Positions 1-7,183 of a stretch of DNA of 11,059 bases are shown in pieces. How positions within the stretch are numbered: position 1 is the first letter of the stretch; each line of letters opens with the position of its first letter. The stretch covers positions 1-11,059 of the forward strand of contig CAXMSN010000091.1 of NCBI GenBank assembly GCA_964196275.1, in the 5' to 3' direction. A program made the position numbers and the translations under genes. Source of the stretch: UBA5794 sp964196275 (GTDB taxonomy: Bacteria; Actinomycetota; Acidimicrobiia; Spongiisociales; UBA5794). The notes beneath the pieces were generated by a model. That model saw only the letters and a list, made by a program, of their open reading frames with translations. It was not told the origin of the DNA and did not search any database.

Positions 1-836
1 GGAACCTGACAGTGCTCGGAGGTGAACTCCTCGTTGCGGTAGTGCTCGAATGCACCGTACGTCGTATTGCGCCGTTGGAGAAGATCGAAGTCAACTTCGT
101 GGGCGTTGAACTCGGGGCCATCGATGCATGCGAATCTCGTCTCGCCAGCGACTGTCACCCGACAGCCGCCACACATCCCCGTGCCGTCGATCATGATTGG
201 GTTGAGGCTCGCAACCGTCTCGATCTCGTTCGGCCGCGTCACTTCTGCAACCGCTCGCATCATCGGAATCGGGCCGGCTGCCAGCACGCGGTCGACGGAC
301 TCGCCGGCGTCGATGATCTCCTCGAGCTTCTCTGTGACGAAGCCGTGGAATCCGTAGCTTCCGTCGTCGGTGGTGGCGTAGACGTTGAGGCAGACAGAGT
401 TCAGTTCGTCTTCGAGGATCACGAACCGGCGGCTCCTTCCGCCAATGATCGCTGTGACATCGTTGCCAGCCTCAGCGAGAGCGACGGCATTTGGATAGAT
501 GATGGCGGTCCCGACGCCGCCCCCGATGACCACCACCGAGCCGTAGTTCTCGATCTCTGATGGCATACCGAGTGGGCCGGCCAGATCGAGAATCGAGTCA
601 CCCTCTTTGAGGAGGTTGAGGGAGCGTGTGGTTTTGCCGACTCCCTGGACGATCAGAGCGATCCAACCTGCCTCGGGGTCTGCGTCAGCGATGGTGAGCG
701 GAATCCGTTCACCGGTTTCGGCGACCCGAACGATCACGAATTGTCCTGCCCGACGCTTCCGTGCGACCTTCGGCGCTTCAACCCGGAAGTACTTCACGTC
801 TGGGGCGAGAGTGCGGGCATCGACGATGCGATTCAT
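1..836 (-). CDS. nfnA: NfnA/SudB-type FAD/NAD-binding [2Fe-2S] flavoprotein subunit (partial, 3' end cut by the window edge)
   Basis: The product resembles the small subunit of NADH-dependent reduced ferredoxin:NADP+ oxidoreductase, also annotated as sulfide dehydrogenase or dihydroorotate dehydrogenase electron-transfer subunit. About 278 residues are present, close to the usual full length. The N-terminal FAD domain carries RIPLTIAD (residues 44-51). The nucleotide domain carries GGGVGTA (105-111). A C-terminal [2Fe-2S] site has Asp217, Cys222, Cys225 and Cys237, which fits the one-Asp, three-Cys ligand set known for NfnA. In the family this subunit passes electrons between NADH and the large subunit (NfnB, a GltA-like flavoprotein), which would be expected just beyond the left edge. 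I chose ATG 836 because homologues start this way and GAAGGG lies 6 nt upstream. An in-frame ATG at 842 is also possible. Without NfnB in view, a sulfide dehydrogenase or PyrK-like role cannot be excluded. Confidence 0.88.
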   Translation of the reverse strand, partial: MNRIVDARTLAPDVKYFRVEAPKVARKRRAGQFVIVRVAETGERIPLTIADADPEAGWIALIVQGVGKTTRSLNLLKEGDSILDLAGPLGMPSEIENYGSVVVIGGGVGTAIIYPNAVALAEAGNDVTAIIGGRSRRFVILEDELNSVCLNVYATTDDGSYGFHGFVTEKLEEIIDAGESVDRVLAAGPIPMMRAVAEVTRPNEIETVASLNPIMIDGTGMCGGCRVTVAGETRFACIDGPEFNAHEVDFDLLQRRNTTYGAFEHYRNEEFTSEHCQV

Positions 837-894
837 GAGCATCCCTTCACCTTGAGGATACCGTTTTCCACATCTAGCTATGAATCGGGTCGCC

Positions 895-1137
895 CTAGTC
901 GAGGAGCTCCTCGTTGGCGATGGGCGGGAATCCCGATCCATTGACGCAGACGAAGTACTCGTCGAAAATCGGCACTGGTGTGTCCGGGTAGACGGAGACA
1001 CACGCGATGTCCCCATGTGCGTTGCGCCGGTGGATCTCCGTGGCGATGCTCTCGATTCGGGCGCTGTGATGTTCGAAGCGAGGACAGATCTGATGCCGAT
1101 CGACGCTACGCAAAGCATTGCTACCGTCACCAACCAT
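895..1137 (-). CDS. possible small hypothetical protein, about 80 aa
   Basis: An 80-codon minus-strand frame starts at ATG 1137 and ends 58 bp upstream of the nfnA-like start. Codons are mostly G/C at third position, and the C-terminal half reads like a protein (HGDIACVSVYPDTPVPIFDE). The frame is open further, to a TTG at 1167 that has GGGG 7 nt upstream. I recognise no family. The opposite strand has an 89-codon frame over the same bases (880-1149, ATG start), so one is the shadow of the other. I favour the minus frame because it is collinear with the next gene and because the plus frame has no ribosome binding site. It could also be non-coding. Confidence 0.33.
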   Translation of the reverse strand: MVGDGSNALRSVDRHQICPRFEHHSARIESIATEIHRRNAHGDIACVSVYPDTPVPIFDEYFVCVNGSGFPPIANEELLD

Positions 1138-1166
1138 GCAGCGATGTAGCCCCACGGACTCCCACA

Positions 1167-2057
1167 ATGAGTAACCCCGTGACGCTCCGCCAGCGTCTGT
1201 CGCGAGGAAGCCGGTGGCTACTTCTCCCCGTCGCGATCGCAGCAGGCGCCTACTACGCGGCGCCTCGGGTCATGATGCGAGCGTTCGCTCCACCGAAGCG
1301 AGACATGTCCCAGACTCCATCAGATCTAGACCTCCCAGAGGAACAGATCTGGCTCCAGAACAGCAATGGAACGAAGCTGCATGGCTGGTTCATCCCCGTC
1401 GACGGCCCTGCGCCCGTGGTGATCGTTCTCCATGGCTGGGGTGGAAACGCCGCATTGATGCTCCCCCTCGCCCCTTATCTACACGATGCCGGCTACCACG
1501 CTCTGTTCCTCGACTCTCGCAACCACGGGCATTCGGAGCACGAGCGCTTCACCTCGATGCCGCGGTTCGCCGAAGACCTCGAAGTCGCCGCACGGTGGAG
1601 TCAGGAACGCGCTGAAGTAACATCGATCGGTGTCATCGGCCATTCAGTCGGAGCGGGTGCCGCCATCCTGAGCGCGTCCCGAAGCGACCACTTCGATGCG
1701 GTCGTCTCTGTGTCTGCCCCTGGGCATCCCGGAGAGATGATGCGAGAACAGATGGCGAACATTCCTGGCCCGCTTCTCACCCTCATGTTCGGCGCAATGC
1801 AGCATCTGATCGGTTATCGATTCGACGAGTTCGCGCCCCGGAACCGGATCGCACATGTTGAAGCACCGGTACTGATCGTTCACGGGGCCGACGACGATGT
1901 GGTTCCTCTCGGAAGCCTGCATGAGCTCGCGGACGCACAACCCGATGCCGAGACGCTGATCGTTGCCGGCGCCGGTCATAGCGACCTCGCACCGTTCGAG
2001 CCAAGGGTTGGGGAGATAACCAAGTTTTTCGACCGGAGCCTCCGCGAACAGACGTAA
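1167..2057 (+). CDS. alpha/beta hydrolase with N-terminal membrane anchor
   Basis: A 296-residue serine hydrolase of the alpha/beta fold. A positively charged N-terminus is followed by a hydrophobic stretch (about residues 17-31), which looks like an uncleaved membrane anchor. The oxyanion-hole motif HGWGG is at 89-93 and the nucleophile elbow GHSVG at 158-162, with Ser160. The likely acid is Asp243 in HGADDDVVP and the likely base is His271 in GAGHSDL. These order and spacing features match the family, and the length is usual for it. The substrate cannot be read from sequence; esterase, lipase-like and peptidase-like members all share this layout. The frame is open to 978, but residues before Met at 1167 look non-coding. 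No clear ribosome binding site precedes the ATG. The start lies very close to the divergent small ORF upstream, so the two may share a promoter region. Confidence 0.88.
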   Translation: MSNPVTLRQRLSRGSRWLLLPVAIAAGAYYAAPRVMMRAFAPPKRDMSQTPSDLDLPEEQIWLQNSNGTKLHGWFIPVDGPAPVVIVLHGWGGNAALMLPLAPYLHDAGYHALFLDSRNHGHSEHERFTSMPRFAEDLEVAARWSQERAEVTSIGVIGHSVGAGAAILSASRSDHFDAVVSVSAPGHPGEMMREQMANIPGPLLTLMFGAMQHLIGYRFDEFAPRNRIAHVEAPVLIVHGADDDVVPLGSLHELADAQPDAETLIVAGAGHSDLAPFEPRVGEITKFFDRSLREQT

Positions 2058-2063
2058 TCGCGG

Positions 2064-2089
2064 TCGCCGCATTATCCCACCAGCGGCGA
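2064..2089 (+). terminator. candidate hairpin after the hydrolase gene
   Basis: A perfect 7-bp inverted repeat, TCGCCGC (2064-2070) and GCGGCGA (2083-2089), encloses a 12-nt loop and starts 7 nt after the hydrolase stop codon. There is no T-run after it, so it is not a textbook intrinsic terminator. It could be a U-tract-free terminator or an RNA 3'-end stabiliser. Confidence 0.3.
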
Positions 2090-2155
2090 TGTTCGGAATA
2101 CGCCTTGATGATGGGTAGTTGTGTTCTTAACTCAGTGGACGGCGTTGACGCACGT

Positions 2156-2160
2156 GGAGG
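2156..2160 (+). promoter_or_regulatory. ribosome binding site that fixes a TTG start
   Basis: GGAGG lies 8 nt before TTG 2169. It is the best Shine-Dalgarno match near the 5' end of the DUF3105 gene and argues against a longer upstream start near 2121. Confidence 0.65.
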
Positions 2161-2168
2161 ATCACGAC

Positions 2169-2798
2169 TTGGCCAAGAGAAGGCACCCTGCGAAGAAGCC
2201 TGTGGATGCCCGGAAGAAGGCTGACAAGCAAGCGCGTCGTGACGGGCGGAAGCTCGCTGAGGCACGTGCGAAGCAGTTAGCTCTGCGCAAGCGACGTATC
2301 CGGTCCGGCATGATCGTTCTCGTAGGCGTGGTCGTCATCGGAACAGCCGGCTTCCTGATCGCCGATAAGGCCACCGCATCTGAGCTTCCTGGCGTGATCA
2401 AGGGGAGCAACGAGGGGCGTGAGCATGTCGAGAACGGCACCACGGTTCATTACACGACTGCGACCCCGACGAGCGGCACACACAGTGAGGGCTCGCCGAG
2501 ATGTGGAATCATCAACCAGCAGCTTCCAACGGAACTCGCGATCCACGCTCTCGAGCATGGAACGGTCGTGATCTGGTACCAGCCCAGCCTCGCCGACGAC
2601 GTGGTGTCTGGCCTCCGCGACATCGTGAACCGATTCGACAATCGCGTGATCCTGTCACCGAACGCCGAAATAGTCGACGCAGTGGTAGCGACAGCTTGGC
2701 TGCGTCTCAAGTCCTACGGAGGAGCTGACCCTGAACTCGAGGAGTTCATCACGACGTATCGCGAGCGCGGTCCCGAAGACGTTCCCTGCAGCTACTGA
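2169..2798 (+). CDS. DUF3105 family membrane protein
   Basis: A 209-residue protein of unknown function. Residues 1-47 are very rich in Lys, Arg and Ala and should stay in the cytoplasm. One membrane helix follows (about 48-66), and the rest should lie outside. The outer domain shows the DUF3105 hallmarks: a Tyr followed by TPTSGTH (99-105) and the stretch IHALEHGTVVIWY (125-137). Function is not established in the family; its His and Cys content (Cys112, Cys207, His104, His126, His130) has no assigned role that I know of. The start is TTG 2169, chosen because of GGAGG 8 nt upstream; the frame is open to 2121, but there is no binding site there. The gene sits between a hydrolase and a phosphoribosyltransferase with gaps of over 100 bp on both sides, so it may be transcribed alone. 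Confidence 0.85.
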   Translation: MAKRRHPAKKPVDARKKADKQARRDGRKLAEARAKQLALRKRRIRSGMIVLVGVVVIGTAGFLIADKATASELPGVIKGSNEGREHVENGTTVHYTTATPTSGTHSEGSPRCGIINQQLPTELAIHALEHGTVVIWYQPSLADDVVSGLRDIVNRFDNRVILSPNAEIVDAVVATAWLRLKSYGGADPELEEFITTYRERGPEDVPCSY

Positions 2799-2919
2799 GC
2801 TCGTTCTGTGACCAGCAGTGTTCGGGTCGGCCAGGTTCTGTTGACTCCATCGTTTGGCGGGACGCCCGACGGATAGGCCTCGTGGCGGGAGTACGGTCGT
2901 TTCAACGACGGGAGTGGAT

Positions 2920-3411
2920 GTGGCAGGAGAGATCAGCACCGAGCCGGAGCGTGAGGTTCTCACATGGACGGGCTACGGCATCGCGGTGCGGGATCTCGCG
3001 CGTCAGATCGCCGACGACGGATTCAGCCCCGATGTCATCCTTGGTATCGCCAGAGGTGGCCTGATCCCGACGGGTTCGCTTGGATACGCGCTCTCGATCA
3101 AGAACTGCTACCTGATGAACGTCGAGTACTACACGGATGTCGATGAGCGTCTCGACGTCCCGGTCATACTGCCGCCATATCTCGAATTCGTCGATCTTGA
3201 GAATTCGAACATCCTCGTCGTCGACGACGTCGCCGACACCGGACACACCCTCCAGAAGGTGTATGAGTTCGTCGCCGACAACGTCAAGAGCACCAGGGCT
3301 GCTGTGCTGTACGAGAAGCCGAGGTCGGTGATTAAGTGTGAGTACGTCTGGAAGCGGACTGACCGTTGGATCAACTTCCCGTGGTCGTCGGAAGGCCCGG
3401 TCGCTCGCTGA
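2920..3411 (+). CDS. purine phosphoribosyltransferase (Gpt/Hpt-like)
   Basis: A 163-residue type I phosphoribosyltransferase, which would transfer ribose-5-phosphate from PRPP to a purine base in nucleotide salvage. The PRPP-binding loop ILVVDDVADTGHTL is at residues 98-111, with the acidic pair Asp102-Asp103. An RGG loop is at 45-47. The C-terminal stretch with Trp150 and NFPW (152-155) resembles the base-recognition end of xanthine-guanine and hypoxanthine enzymes. Exact base preference is uncertain. The start is GTG 2920, preceded by GGGAG at 2910-2914. A small inverted repeat, GTCGTT and AACGAC (2896-2909), abuts this site and might affect translation. The frame is open to TTG 2854, but that part does not look coding. 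The gene ends in Val-Ala-Arg within a GC-rich repeat that reappears at the end of the histidine kinase gene. Confidence 0.82.
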   Translation: MAGEISTEPEREVLTWTGYGIAVRDLARQIADDGFSPDVILGIARGGLIPTGSLGYALSIKNCYLMNVEYYTDVDERLDVPVILPPYLEFVDLENSNILVVDDVADTGHTLQKVYEFVADNVKSTRAAVLYEKPRSVIKCEYVWKRTDRWINFPWSSEGPVAR

Positions 3412-3452
3412 CGCTCGCGCAGGCCGACGTCCGATCCGCTCGCTTCGCTCGC
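3400..3452 (+). repeat. CGCTCGC-rich repeat overlapping the phosphoribosyltransferase stop
   Basis: CGCTCGC occurs four times, at 3402-3408, 3412-3418, 3437-3443 and 3446-3452. The first copy includes the last codons of the phosphoribosyltransferase. The 12-mer GTCGCTCGCTGA (3400-3411) is identical to 7172-7183 at the end of the histidine kinase gene. This looks like a dispersed short repeat in the REP style, but its distribution in the genome is unknown. Confidence 0.5.
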
Positions 3453-3539
3453 TCTCCGAAGTCCGATATCAGACCAGCAATCGAAACATCTGGCTGTGGC
3501 CGCTGGTCGGACGTCGGATCTGGGGCTTCGGACTTCGGA
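3424..3539 (+). other. two crossed inverted repeats (possible RNA pseudoknot) upstream of the malic enzyme
   Basis: Arm A (3424-3436, CCGACGTCCG plus ATC) pairs with A' (3505-3517) over 13 bp with one G-U. Arm B (3455-3466, TCCGAAGTCCGA) pairs perfectly over 12 bp with B' (3528-3539). The order A, B, A', B' means the helices cross, as in an H-type pseudoknot. A and B differ at one core base (C or A), and A' and B' differ at the matching base (G or T). The element lies wholly inside the 186-bp gap and ends 58 nt before the malic enzyme start. It could be a leader structure, a terminator of the upstream gene or a pair of DNA repeats. Confidence 0.4.
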
Positions 3540-3597
3540 ACTCTGAAGCGGAGTAGCGTTCGTGTGTGACGCCTATCGATGACTTCGAGGTGATGCA

Positions 3598-5316
3598 GTG
3601 AGGTTCCGTTCGATCGTTGACGAGGAGACCGGGGAGCAGTACCTGTCGGTTACGGCAAGGGGGCAGTCGGTTCTTCAGGATGCGTTCCTGAACAAGGACG
3701 TTGCGTTCACTCGCGAGGAACGCCGTGAACTCGGCATCGTGGGGCTGCTTCCCGACCACGTTGCGACCATCGAGGAGCAACTCGGGCGGGTGCGATACCA
3801 GTACGGTCGGAAGACGACCGAGATGAGCAAGAACATCTACCTGAACGGTCTCATGGATCGAAACGAGACCCTCTTTTACCGGTTCCTGCTCGAGAACCTC
3901 GAGGAAACGGTCCCCGTGATTTACACGCCCACGGTCGCCAGGGCATGTTCTCACTGGAGTCGGATATATCGCAGAGCGAACGGCTTGTACATAACGCCGC
4001 GGGATAGAGGAAGGATCGCCGACATCCTCCGAGTTCGGCCAGCGATGGACCCACCGGTGATCGTGGTCACCGACAACGAGCGGATCCTTGGCATAGGTGA
4101 TCAGGGAGCGGGTGGCATGGGCATCCCGATTGGCAAGCTCGCGTTGTACACGGCCGGTGCGGGAATCCACCCGGAACGTTGCATCCCGATCTCGCTCGAC
4201 GTTGGCACGAACAACGCTGAGCTGCTCGCCGATCCGCTGTACGTGGGGTATCGCGAGCCCAGGTTGCGGGGCGCTGAATACGAGAGCTTGGTCGACGAGT
4301 TCGTTGATGCTGTGAGAGAGGTGTATCCGCGGGCGCTGCTGCAGTGGGAAGACTTTGCGAACTCCACGAGCTTCAGGAACCTTGAGACGCATCGGAAACG
4401 CATAGCGTCGTTCAACGATGACATCCAGGGGACGGCTGCCATGGCCGTAGCTGGGGTCATCACGGCGAATCGCCACGCAGACCTGGAGTCCGATGATCTG
4501 CGATTCGTGATCTCGGGTGCCGGATCTGCCGGATATGGGATCGCCCAACATCTGGTGTACGCCATGGAGGCTAACGGAGTCGAGAAGGATCAAGCATGGA
4601 AAAGGGTCTTCGTTCTCGACAGCCGGGGCCTTCTGCTTTCGGACCGCCGCTCGATCAAGGGCATCAAGGCTGAGCTCGCTACGGACGCTGCCGATGTTGC
4701 CGACTGGGACGAGTGTGAGTATCCACCTTCGTTGCTCGATGTGGTGAGAAACGTGCGACCCACGGTCCTGATCGGTGTCAGTGGGACGGCTGGGTTATTC
4801 ACCCGCGAGGTCATAGAGGAGATGGGGAAGTCGTGTGATCAGCCGATCATCATGCCACTGTCGAATCCCACGAGTCACACGGAGGTCACTCCGGCCAATG
4901 CCATCGCATGGACGGGCGGCAGTGCCATCGTCGCGACCGGCAGCCCATTCGGCCCCGTCATCTACGAGGGGGTCGTGCACCGAATAGGCCAGGCGAACAA
5001 TGCCTTCATCTTTCCGGGCATGGGACTCGGCATTCTCGCCGTCGGAGCGCGAGAGGTCACGGACGGGATGTTCCTTGCGGCAGCGAGAGCGTTGGCTGAT
5101 GCGACGAGCGCGGACCTTGTAGCCGCCGGCCAGATCTACCCCGATATCGATGATGTGCGATCTGTGTCACGTGAGGTTGCCATCGCCGTGGCGAACCAGG
5201 CGGTTGCCGATGGTGTCGCCGAACCGGTCGAGGAACTCGAAACCGCCATCGACGCTGAGATGTGGTTCCCGGACTACTTGGCCATCAGGGCGGCTTCGTC
5301 GCCTGTTGACGGCTAG
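3598..5316 (+). CDS. NAD(P)-dependent malic enzyme (malate dehydrogenase, oxaloacetate-decarboxylating)
   Basis: A 572-residue large-form malic enzyme that would convert malate to pyruvate, CO2 and NAD(P)H in the cytoplasm. The N-terminal catalytic domain contains IYTPTVARACSHW (108-120) with likely acid Tyr109, and GDQGAGGMGIPIGKLALY (167-184) with likely base Lys180. Metal ligands expected in the family are Glu251 and Asp252 in QWEDF and an Asp in FNDDIQGT (272-279). The Rossmann domain begins with SGAGSAG (306-312). GQANNAFIFPGMG (464-476) is also family-typical. Length matches SfcA/MaeA and animal-type enzymes rather than the short bacterial forms. I cannot decide between NAD and NADP from sequence. 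The GTG start is well supported by GAGG 7 nt upstream. The stop overlaps the stop of the convergent response regulator. Confidence 0.95.
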   Translation: MRFRSIVDEETGEQYLSVTARGQSVLQDAFLNKDVAFTREERRELGIVGLLPDHVATIEEQLGRVRYQYGRKTTEMSKNIYLNGLMDRNETLFYRFLLENLEETVPVIYTPTVARACSHWSRIYRRANGLYITPRDRGRIADILRVRPAMDPPVIVVTDNERILGIGDQGAGGMGIPIGKLALYTAGAGIHPERCIPISLDVGTNNAELLADPLYVGYREPRLRGAEYESLVDEFVDAVREVYPRALLQWEDFANSTSFRNLETHRKRIASFNDDIQGTAAMAVAGVITANRHADLESDDLRFVISGAGSAGYGIAQHLVYAMEANGVEKDQAWKRVFVLDSRGLLLSDRRSIKGIKAELATDAADVADWDECEYPPSLLDVVRNVRPTVLIGVSGTAGLFTREVIEEMGKSCDQPIIMPLSNPTSHTEVTPANAIAWTGGSAIVATGSPFGPVIYEGVVHRIGQANNAFIFPGMGLGILAVGAREVTDGMFLAAARALADATSADLVAAGQIYPDIDDVRSVSREVAIAVANQAVADGVAEPVEELETAIDAEMWFPDYLAIRAASSPVDG

Positions 5317-5996
5317 CCCTGAGGCCACTCCTCAGCCGGATACCGTGCCGTTCCCTTTCCGGTCACATCGACCGCATATGCCGCTGCCTCTGTCCTCGAC
5401 GCCACATCAAGTTTCGCAAGGATGTGGGACACGTAGTTCTTGACGGTCTTGTCCGACAGGAACATCTCGGTTGCGATCTGCTTGTTCGATCTACCCATGG
5501 CCAGCAGGTCAAGCACATTTCGCTCTTGCTCGCTGAGGAGATCGAGCTTGGTCCCGCTCTCTCCATCTGACCTGATCTTTGCAACGACTGCAGCGTCGAG
5601 CACCTCACCAAAGAGATGCTCACCGTTTCCAACCCTCACGACGGCATCGACGAGACCTTCAGCGTCAACACGCTTGAGCACATAGCCAGCTGCTCCCGCG
5701 TCGAAGGCTTCCATGAGGGCATCGTCGAACGCATAGGAAGTCAGGATGAGCACCCTCGTTTCAGGCCACCGCTTCTTGATCTTCCGGCAAGCATCGATGC
5801 CTGAACCGTCGGGTAGCCGCACGTCCATCACGACGATGTCTGGTGTATCGAGACCGACCCGGCGGAGCGCATCCTGTGCGGTACCCGCTTCGCCCACGAC
5901 CGTAAGGGCTTCCTCGGCGTCGAGCAGAGACCTCAGTCCCGCACGTACCACGTCGTGGTCGTCCACGAGGACCACCCGGAATGGTTGGTTAGTCAC
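5313..5996 (-). CDS. NarL/DosR-like response regulator
   Basis: A 227-residue transcription factor with an N-terminal receiver (about 5-122) and a C-terminal LuxR-type helix-turn-helix (about 152-212). The receiver has the acidic pair Asp12-Asp13, phosphoacceptor Asp58 (VVMDVRLPDG), the Thr86/Ser87 switch position and Lys108. The DNA-binding domain has the expected LSEQERNVLDLLAMGRSNKQ and the recognition part SDKTVKNYVSHILAKL (181-196). The layout and wording are close to mycobacterial DosR/DevR. Its partner is almost certainly the kinase encoded divergently 65 bp away. The start is GTG 5996; no in-frame start lies just upstream and no good ribosome binding site is visible, which fits a leaderless mRNA. 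It shares its stop-codon bases with the convergent malic enzyme gene. Its regulon cannot be read from this window. Confidence 0.93.
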   Translation of the reverse strand: MTNQPFRVVLVDDHDVVRAGLRSLLDAEEALTVVGEAGTAQDALRRVGLDTPDIVVMDVRLPDGSGIDACRKIKKRWPETRVLILTSYAFDDALMEAFDAGAAGYVLKRVDAEGLVDAVVRVGNGEHLFGEVLDAAVVAKIRSDGESGTKLDLLSEQERNVLDLLAMGRSNKQIATEMFLSDKTVKNYVSHILAKLDVASRTEAAAYAVDVTGKGTARYPAEEWPQG

Positions 5997-6002
5997 AGCG
6001 TC

Positions 6003-6008
6003 AGCATA
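6003..6008 (-). promoter_or_regulatory. possible -10 element for a leaderless response-regulator transcript
   Basis: On the minus strand TATGCT matches TANNNT and ends 6 nt before the GTG start. This puts the start codon at +1 if it acts as a -10 box. No convincing -35 box is present. The start has no Shine-Dalgarno sequence, which supports this reading indirectly. Confidence 0.35.
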
Positions 6009-6049
6009 TCCATCTCCACCGTGACAATCCTTCGCACCGGCTTGGGTCC

Positions 6050-6055
6050 TATCGT
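6050..6055 (+). promoter_or_regulatory. possible -10 element for a leaderless histidine-kinase transcript
   Basis: TATCGT matches TANNNT and ends 6 nt before ATG 6062, placing the start codon at +1. No -35 box or Shine-Dalgarno sequence is evident. The arrangement mirrors the one on the other strand. Confidence 0.35.
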
Positions 6056-6061
6056 GAACGT

Positions 6062-7183
6062 ATGGTCGAACCCGTTGAGCATCGCTACGACCCCCTGGCT
6101 GTCATTGCCAAGGTGTCATCGATCGTCGAGCAGGCTGAGCTGCAAGAACTGATCGAGGTCACGATCGAAGCCGCCGTCGACCTCACAGGCGCACGATACG
6201 GAGCCCTCGGAGTTACAAACGAGCATGGACGGCTCGTGGCATTCCACCACAAGGGGCTGACCGCAAACGAAGCCGGCCGCATCGGTGACGAACCCAGCGG
6301 GAGAGGCGTTCTCGGTGACATCTCCAGCCACGGTGTTTCGGTCCGCACGGATGACATCACGAGCCACGCCGCGTATACCGGCATCCCTGATCACCATCCT
6401 GAGATCTCCTCGTTTCTCGGTGTCCCCATCACCGCTGGCGGGAAGACGTTCGGGAACCTGTACGTAACGAACCGCGACGACCCGTTCGCTGAGGATGACG
6501 AAGTGGTGATGGCGTCGCTGGCGGTCGCAGCAGGTGCTGGCATCAACGCGATACGGATGAGCCACGAACTGAGGGATCGGGCGTTGGTCGAGGACCGCGC
6601 CAGGATCGCAAGAGACGTCCATGACTCGATCATCCAAAGCTTGTTCGCAGTTGGGCTCGGCCTCCAGTCCCAAGCCCAGAAGTCGGACGATCCTGAAGTT
6701 CAGGCGTCGCTCTACGCATCGTCGAGCGCGGTCGATGCCGCCATCGGCGACCTTCGGCGACTCATCCACGATCTGCACGAGGACGTGGCGACGAGGGCGT
6801 CGCTCTCCGAGGAGGTCGACGCTCTTGTGATGAGGCTCTCAAGCCCGCACGAGATCCCTGTCGACGTGGCGTTCCGTGGTGACGTTCCAGCACTTGGGGA
6901 CGAATTGCTTGATGATGTGCTCCAGATCGTTAGGGAGGCAACATCGAACGCTCTCAGGCATGCGGGGGCGACATCGGTTCGCGTCGCGATCGTGGTCGAC
7001 GAACGATCGATGTATATGACGATCTCGGACGATGGGGAAGGGTTCGACGTCCCGGCAACGAGCGACGGACTCGGCCTCGCGAATATGCGCACGCGTGCGA
7101 AACGGGCAGGCGGAGAACTGGACATCGTTTCAAGTGAATCAGGAACCTTGGTGGAAGCAAGGATCCCGGTCGTCGCTCGCTGA
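6062..7183 (+). CDS. DosS/DevS-like single-GAF sensor histidine kinase
   Basis: A 373-residue soluble kinase with no membrane helix. A single GAF domain (about 27-165) is followed by a HisKA_3 dimerisation domain with the phosphoacceptor His187 in ARDVHDSIIQSLF, and a GHKL ATPase domain. The ATPase part shows the N-box around Asn296 (REATSNALRHA), the G1 box DDGEGF (323-328) and GLGLANMRTRA (336-346). Mycobacterial DosS and DosT carry two GAF domains; this protein has one, and it resembles their haem-binding GAF-A. In PDHHPEISSFLGVP, His112 aligns from memory with the DosS haem ligand His149, and Gly50 with the DosT glycine that opens the haem pocket. It probably phosphorylates the divergently encoded regulator. 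Signal (O2, NO, CO or redox) is inference. No ribosome binding site is seen. The 3' end lies in a repeat shared with the phosphoribosyltransferase gene. Confidence 0.92.
   Translation: MVEPVEHRYDPLAVIAKVSSIVEQAELQELIEVTIEAAVDLTGARYGALGVTNEHGRLVAFHHKGLTANEAGRIGDEPSGRGVLGDISSHGVSVRTDDITSHAAYTGIPDHHPEISSFLGVPITAGGKTFGNLYVTNRDDPFAEDDEVVMASLAVAAGAGINAIRMSHELRDRALVEDRARIARDVHDSIIQSLFAVGLGLQSQAQKSDDPEVQASLYASSSAVDAAIGDLRRLIHDLHEDVATRASLSEEVDALVMRLSSPHEIPVDVAFRGDVPALGDELLDDVLQIVREATSNALRHAGATSVRVAIVVDERSMYMTISDDGEGFDVPATSDGLGLANMRTRAKRAGGELDIVSSESGTLVEARIPVVAR

Noticed and set aside
12..560. 182-codon plus-strand frame
   Set aside because: It is antisense to the nfnA-like gene, which has FAD, NAD and [2Fe-2S] motifs in the minus frame.
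2841..2877. TTGACT as a -35 box for the phosphoribosyltransferase gene
   Set aside because: No TANNNT-like hexamer is found at 16-18 bp spacing; the nearest candidate, GATAGG, is about 25 bp away.
3400..3600. CRISPR array or tandem-repeat locus
   Set aside because: The repeats are inverted and short, with uneven spacing and no constant repeat-spacer pattern.
3469..4593. 374-codon minus-strand open frame opposite the malic enzyme
   Set aside because: It is the antisense shadow of a GC-rich coding sequence whose motifs are clear on the plus strand. No recognisable domain is seen.
6042..6050. TTGGGTCCT as a DosR-box half-site
   Set aside because: It matches only part of the remembered half-site and no second half follows, so a DosR operator is not supported.
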